A stretch of DNA of 5,147 bases, from NCBI RefSeq assembly GCF_937920075.1, contig NZ_CALETI010000264.1, positions 1 to 5,147 of the forward strand, in the 5' to 3' direction. Below, one piece after another: positions 3,436 to 5,147 of the stretch (positions are counted from its first letter, which is position 1; each line of letters opens with the position of its first letter). This DNA comes from an uncultured Agitococcus sp. GTDB lineage: Bacteria; Pseudomonadota; Gammaproteobacteria; Pseudomonadales; Moraxellaceae. Below the pieces are notes generated by a model. The model made no database searches, was not told where the DNA came from, and worked only from the letters and a program-made list of their open reading frames with translations. A program made the position numbers and the translations under genes.

Positions 3436-5147
3436 TTACACTAATTCCATCAATAAGCTATTTAAACGCTTCACATAAGCTGCTGGATCGGCCAGTGCAC
3501 TACCTTCTGCTAAAGTTGCTTGATCTAAGACAATCAGGGCTAAGGTTTCAAAACGTGCATCATCATTCGTGTTACTGAGTCGTGCTACTAATGGATGGCT
3601 TGGGTTAATCTCTAACGTAGGTTTAGATTCTGGTAACTTTTGACCACTTGCCTCTAATAATTGACGCATTGCTGCACCCAAATCATACTGACTACGCACC
3701 AAACAAGCTGGTGAGTCCGTTAAGCGTTGAGTGGCTTTTACCGCTTGAACCTTATCAGCTAAGATTTTTTGCAAACGCTCAACTAAAGGCTGACTGGTCT
3801 CTTGCAATTGTTCTTCGGCTTTTTTGTCCTCTTCGCTGCTTAAACTGCCTAAGTCCAAATCACCTTTGGCAATATGTTGGAATTGTTTGCCGTCAAACTC
3901 GGTTAAATGGGTCATTAACCATTCGTCTAAACGGTCTGTTAACAACAATACCTCTACACCTTTTTTACGGAACACTTCTAAATGTGGACTTTGGCTAGCG
4001 GCAGTAAAGTTTTCGGCGGTGAGATAATAAATTTTCTCTTGGCCTTCTTTCATACGCGCGACATAATCGGCTAAAGCCACAGATTCAACCGCATCGCCTG
4101 ATAAGGTAGAGGCAAATCTTAATAATTTTAAGACTTTATCTTGGTTACTTTGATCTTCAGCAACACCTTCTTTTAAGACATTACCAAACTGTGCCCAACA
4201 AACCGCGTAGTCTTCGGCTTTGCTGTCGGCCATGCTGGTCAACATATCTAACACACGACGTGTTAAAGCAGACTTCATGCTATCAACAACTTTGCCTGAT
4301 TGTAATAACTCACGCGAAACGTTGAGTGGTAAATCATTAGAGTCGACAATGCCTTTGACAAAGCGTAAATACATTGGCAAGAATTGTTCGGCATCGTCCA
4401 TAATAAATACACGTTGCACATATAATTTTAAACCACGAACACCATCACGTTGATATAAGTCATGGGGCGCACGTTTTGGTACAAACAACAACGAGGTATA
4501 TTCTAATTTACCTTCAACTTTATTGTGATTCCATGCCAATGGGTTTTCATAATCATGGGCAATGTGTTTATAAAATCCTTGATATTCTTCTTCGCTAATT
4601 TCGTTGCGTGGGCGTGTCCATAAAGCGGCTGCTTTATTAACGGCCTCATAATCACCCACTTCTTCTTTGCCTTCGTCATTCCATTTTTGTGCTTTCATAC
4701 ACACAGGAATAGCAATATGTTCGGCATATTTGTGAATGATATTTTTTAAGCGGAAAGCGTCAGCGAATTCTTCTTGGGTAGGACGTAAATGTAAAACGAT
4801 GGTTGTACCACGCTCAGCTTTGTCAATGCTTTCTACAGTAAATGCGCCTTCGCCTTCAGATTCCCACTTCACAGCCTCAGAAGCGGCTGCACCTGCACGA
4901 CGGGTATACACTTCTACTTTTTGGGCAACAACAAAGGCCGAATAAAAACCAACACCAAATTGACCAATTAATTGCGCATCTTTCTTTTGGTCACCTGTTA
5001 AGTTTTTAACAAATTCTGATGTGCCAGAGCGTGCAATTGTGCCTAAATTATCAATTACTTCTTGACGGCTCATGCCAATACCGTTATCACGCAAGGTAAT
5101 GGTTTTGGCTTCTTTATCAACATCAATCCAAATTTTTAATTCAGGAT
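3436..5147 (-). CDS. htpG: Molecular chaperone HtpG (bacterial Hsp90), 5' end outside the window
   Basis: HtpG is the ATP-dependent cytosolic Hsp90 homologue, a homodimer that remodels client proteins under stress and cooperates with DnaK. About 569 codons are visible. Aligning the ATP-site motif with E. coli HtpG (624 residues, D80 in DNGVGM) implies that about 60 N-terminal residues are missing past base 5147. The frame stays open to the window edge (visible residues PELKIWIDVDKE), so the TTG at 5094 is internal and not the start. Visible ATP-binding motifs are DNGIGM (visible 20-25), LGTIARSG (visible 34-41) and the lid segment GQFGVGFYSAF (visible 61-71). The middle domain carries NVSRELLQ, whose arginine (visible 278, about 338 in full length) corresponds to the ATP-contacting R336 of E. 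coli. The C-terminal dimerisation domain ends in FETLALIVLDQA and NSLLMELV. It lacks the eukaryotic charged linker and MEEVD tail, as expected for HtpG. The frame is intact and the gene has its own terminator. The promoter is not visible. Confidence 0.97.
   Translation of the reverse strand, partial: PELKIWIDVDKEAKTITLRDNGIGMSRQEVIDNLGTIARSGTSEFVKNLTGDQKKDAQLIGQFGVGFYSAFVVAQKVEVYTRRAGAAASEAVKWESEGEGAFTVESIDKAERGTTIVLHLRPTQEEFADAFRLKNIIHKYAEHIAIPVCMKAQKWNDEGKEEVGDYEAVNKAAALWTRPRNEISEEEYQGFYKHIAHDYENPLAWNHNKVEGKLEYTSLLFVPKRAPHDLYQRDGVRGLKLYVQRVFIMDDAEQFLPMYLRFVKGIVDSNDLPLNVSRELLQSGKVVDSMKSALTRRVLDMLTSMADSKAEDYAVCWAQFGNVLKEGVAEDQSNQDKVLKLLRFASTLSGDAVESVALADYVARMKEGQEKIYYLTAENFTAASQSPHLEVFRKKGVEVLLLTDRLDEWLMTHLTEFDGKQFQHIAKGDLDLGSLSSEEDKKAEEQLQETSQPLVERLQKILADKVQAVKATQRLTDSPACLVRSQYDLGAAMRQLLEASGQKLPESKPTLEINPSHPLVARLSNTNDDARFETLALIVLDQATLAEGSALADPAAYVKRLNSLLMELV

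Noticed and set aside
3424..3439. Near-perfect 16-base palindrome GTAGTAAGCTTATTAC overlapping the htpG stop
   Set aside because: It has no loop space for a stable hairpin, is AT-rich, and the real terminator lies just beyond. Probably chance.
2570..4945. Several short rightward open frames opposite gpsA and htpG (for example 2570-2797, 3648-3998, 4220-4453, 4736-4945)
   Set aside because: All are antisense shadows of intact, well-conserved genes, with no ribosome sites or domains.
5092..5094. TTG at 5094 as the start of htpG
   Set aside because: The frame stays open to the window edge and reads as HtpG upstream of it; a start here would cut into the ATP-binding domain.

Overview
The window is an ordinary stretch of an AT-rich gammaproteobacterial chromosome. 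It suggests a PHA-accumulating, ubiquinone-making lineage. A Thiotrichales/Beggiatoa-like sulfur bacterium would fit, but that is an inference from AT-rich codon use plus a PhaF/PhaI-type phasin, a UbiJ-like SCP2 protein and a gpsA-sixA pair; the sequence does not prove the taxon. I see no mobile element, CRISPR array, tRNA or rRNA.

Layout: (1) 1-86 is the 3' end of a rightward gene, possibly an epimerase/dehydrogenase tail, closed by a hairpin terminator at 91-120. (2) A leftward phasin gene (133-558) uses the same terminator from the other side. (3) A roughly 220-base divergent region (559-779) carries overlapping palindromes, a direct repeat and a candidate promoter. (4) A rightward UbiJ-like SCP2 gene (780-1463) encodes a protein with an unusual hydrophobic C-terminal tail. 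(5) An unrecognised 70-residue small gene (1570-1782) has its own candidate promoter and a strong terminator. (6) On the minus strand lie htpG (5147-3436, 5' end outside the window), then gpsA (3332-2307) and sixA (2301-1834). gpsA and sixA are translationally coupled. htpG is separated from gpsA by a terminator that abuts the gpsA promoter.

Functions: GpsA makes sn-glycerol-3-phosphate for phospholipid synthesis. SixA removes phosphate from phosphohistidine. HtpG is the bacterial Hsp90. The phasin coats polyhydroxyalkanoate granules, and the SCP2 protein probably binds a lipid or ubiquinone intermediate. Several genes therefore touch lipid or polymer metabolism, but apart from gpsA-sixA nothing shows they form one system.

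The points most worth a second look are the membrane-tailed UbiJ-like protein encoded away from ubiE/ubiB and next to a phasin, the nested palindromes in front of it, and the small unknown gene. I found no convincing evidence of a wholly new biological system.
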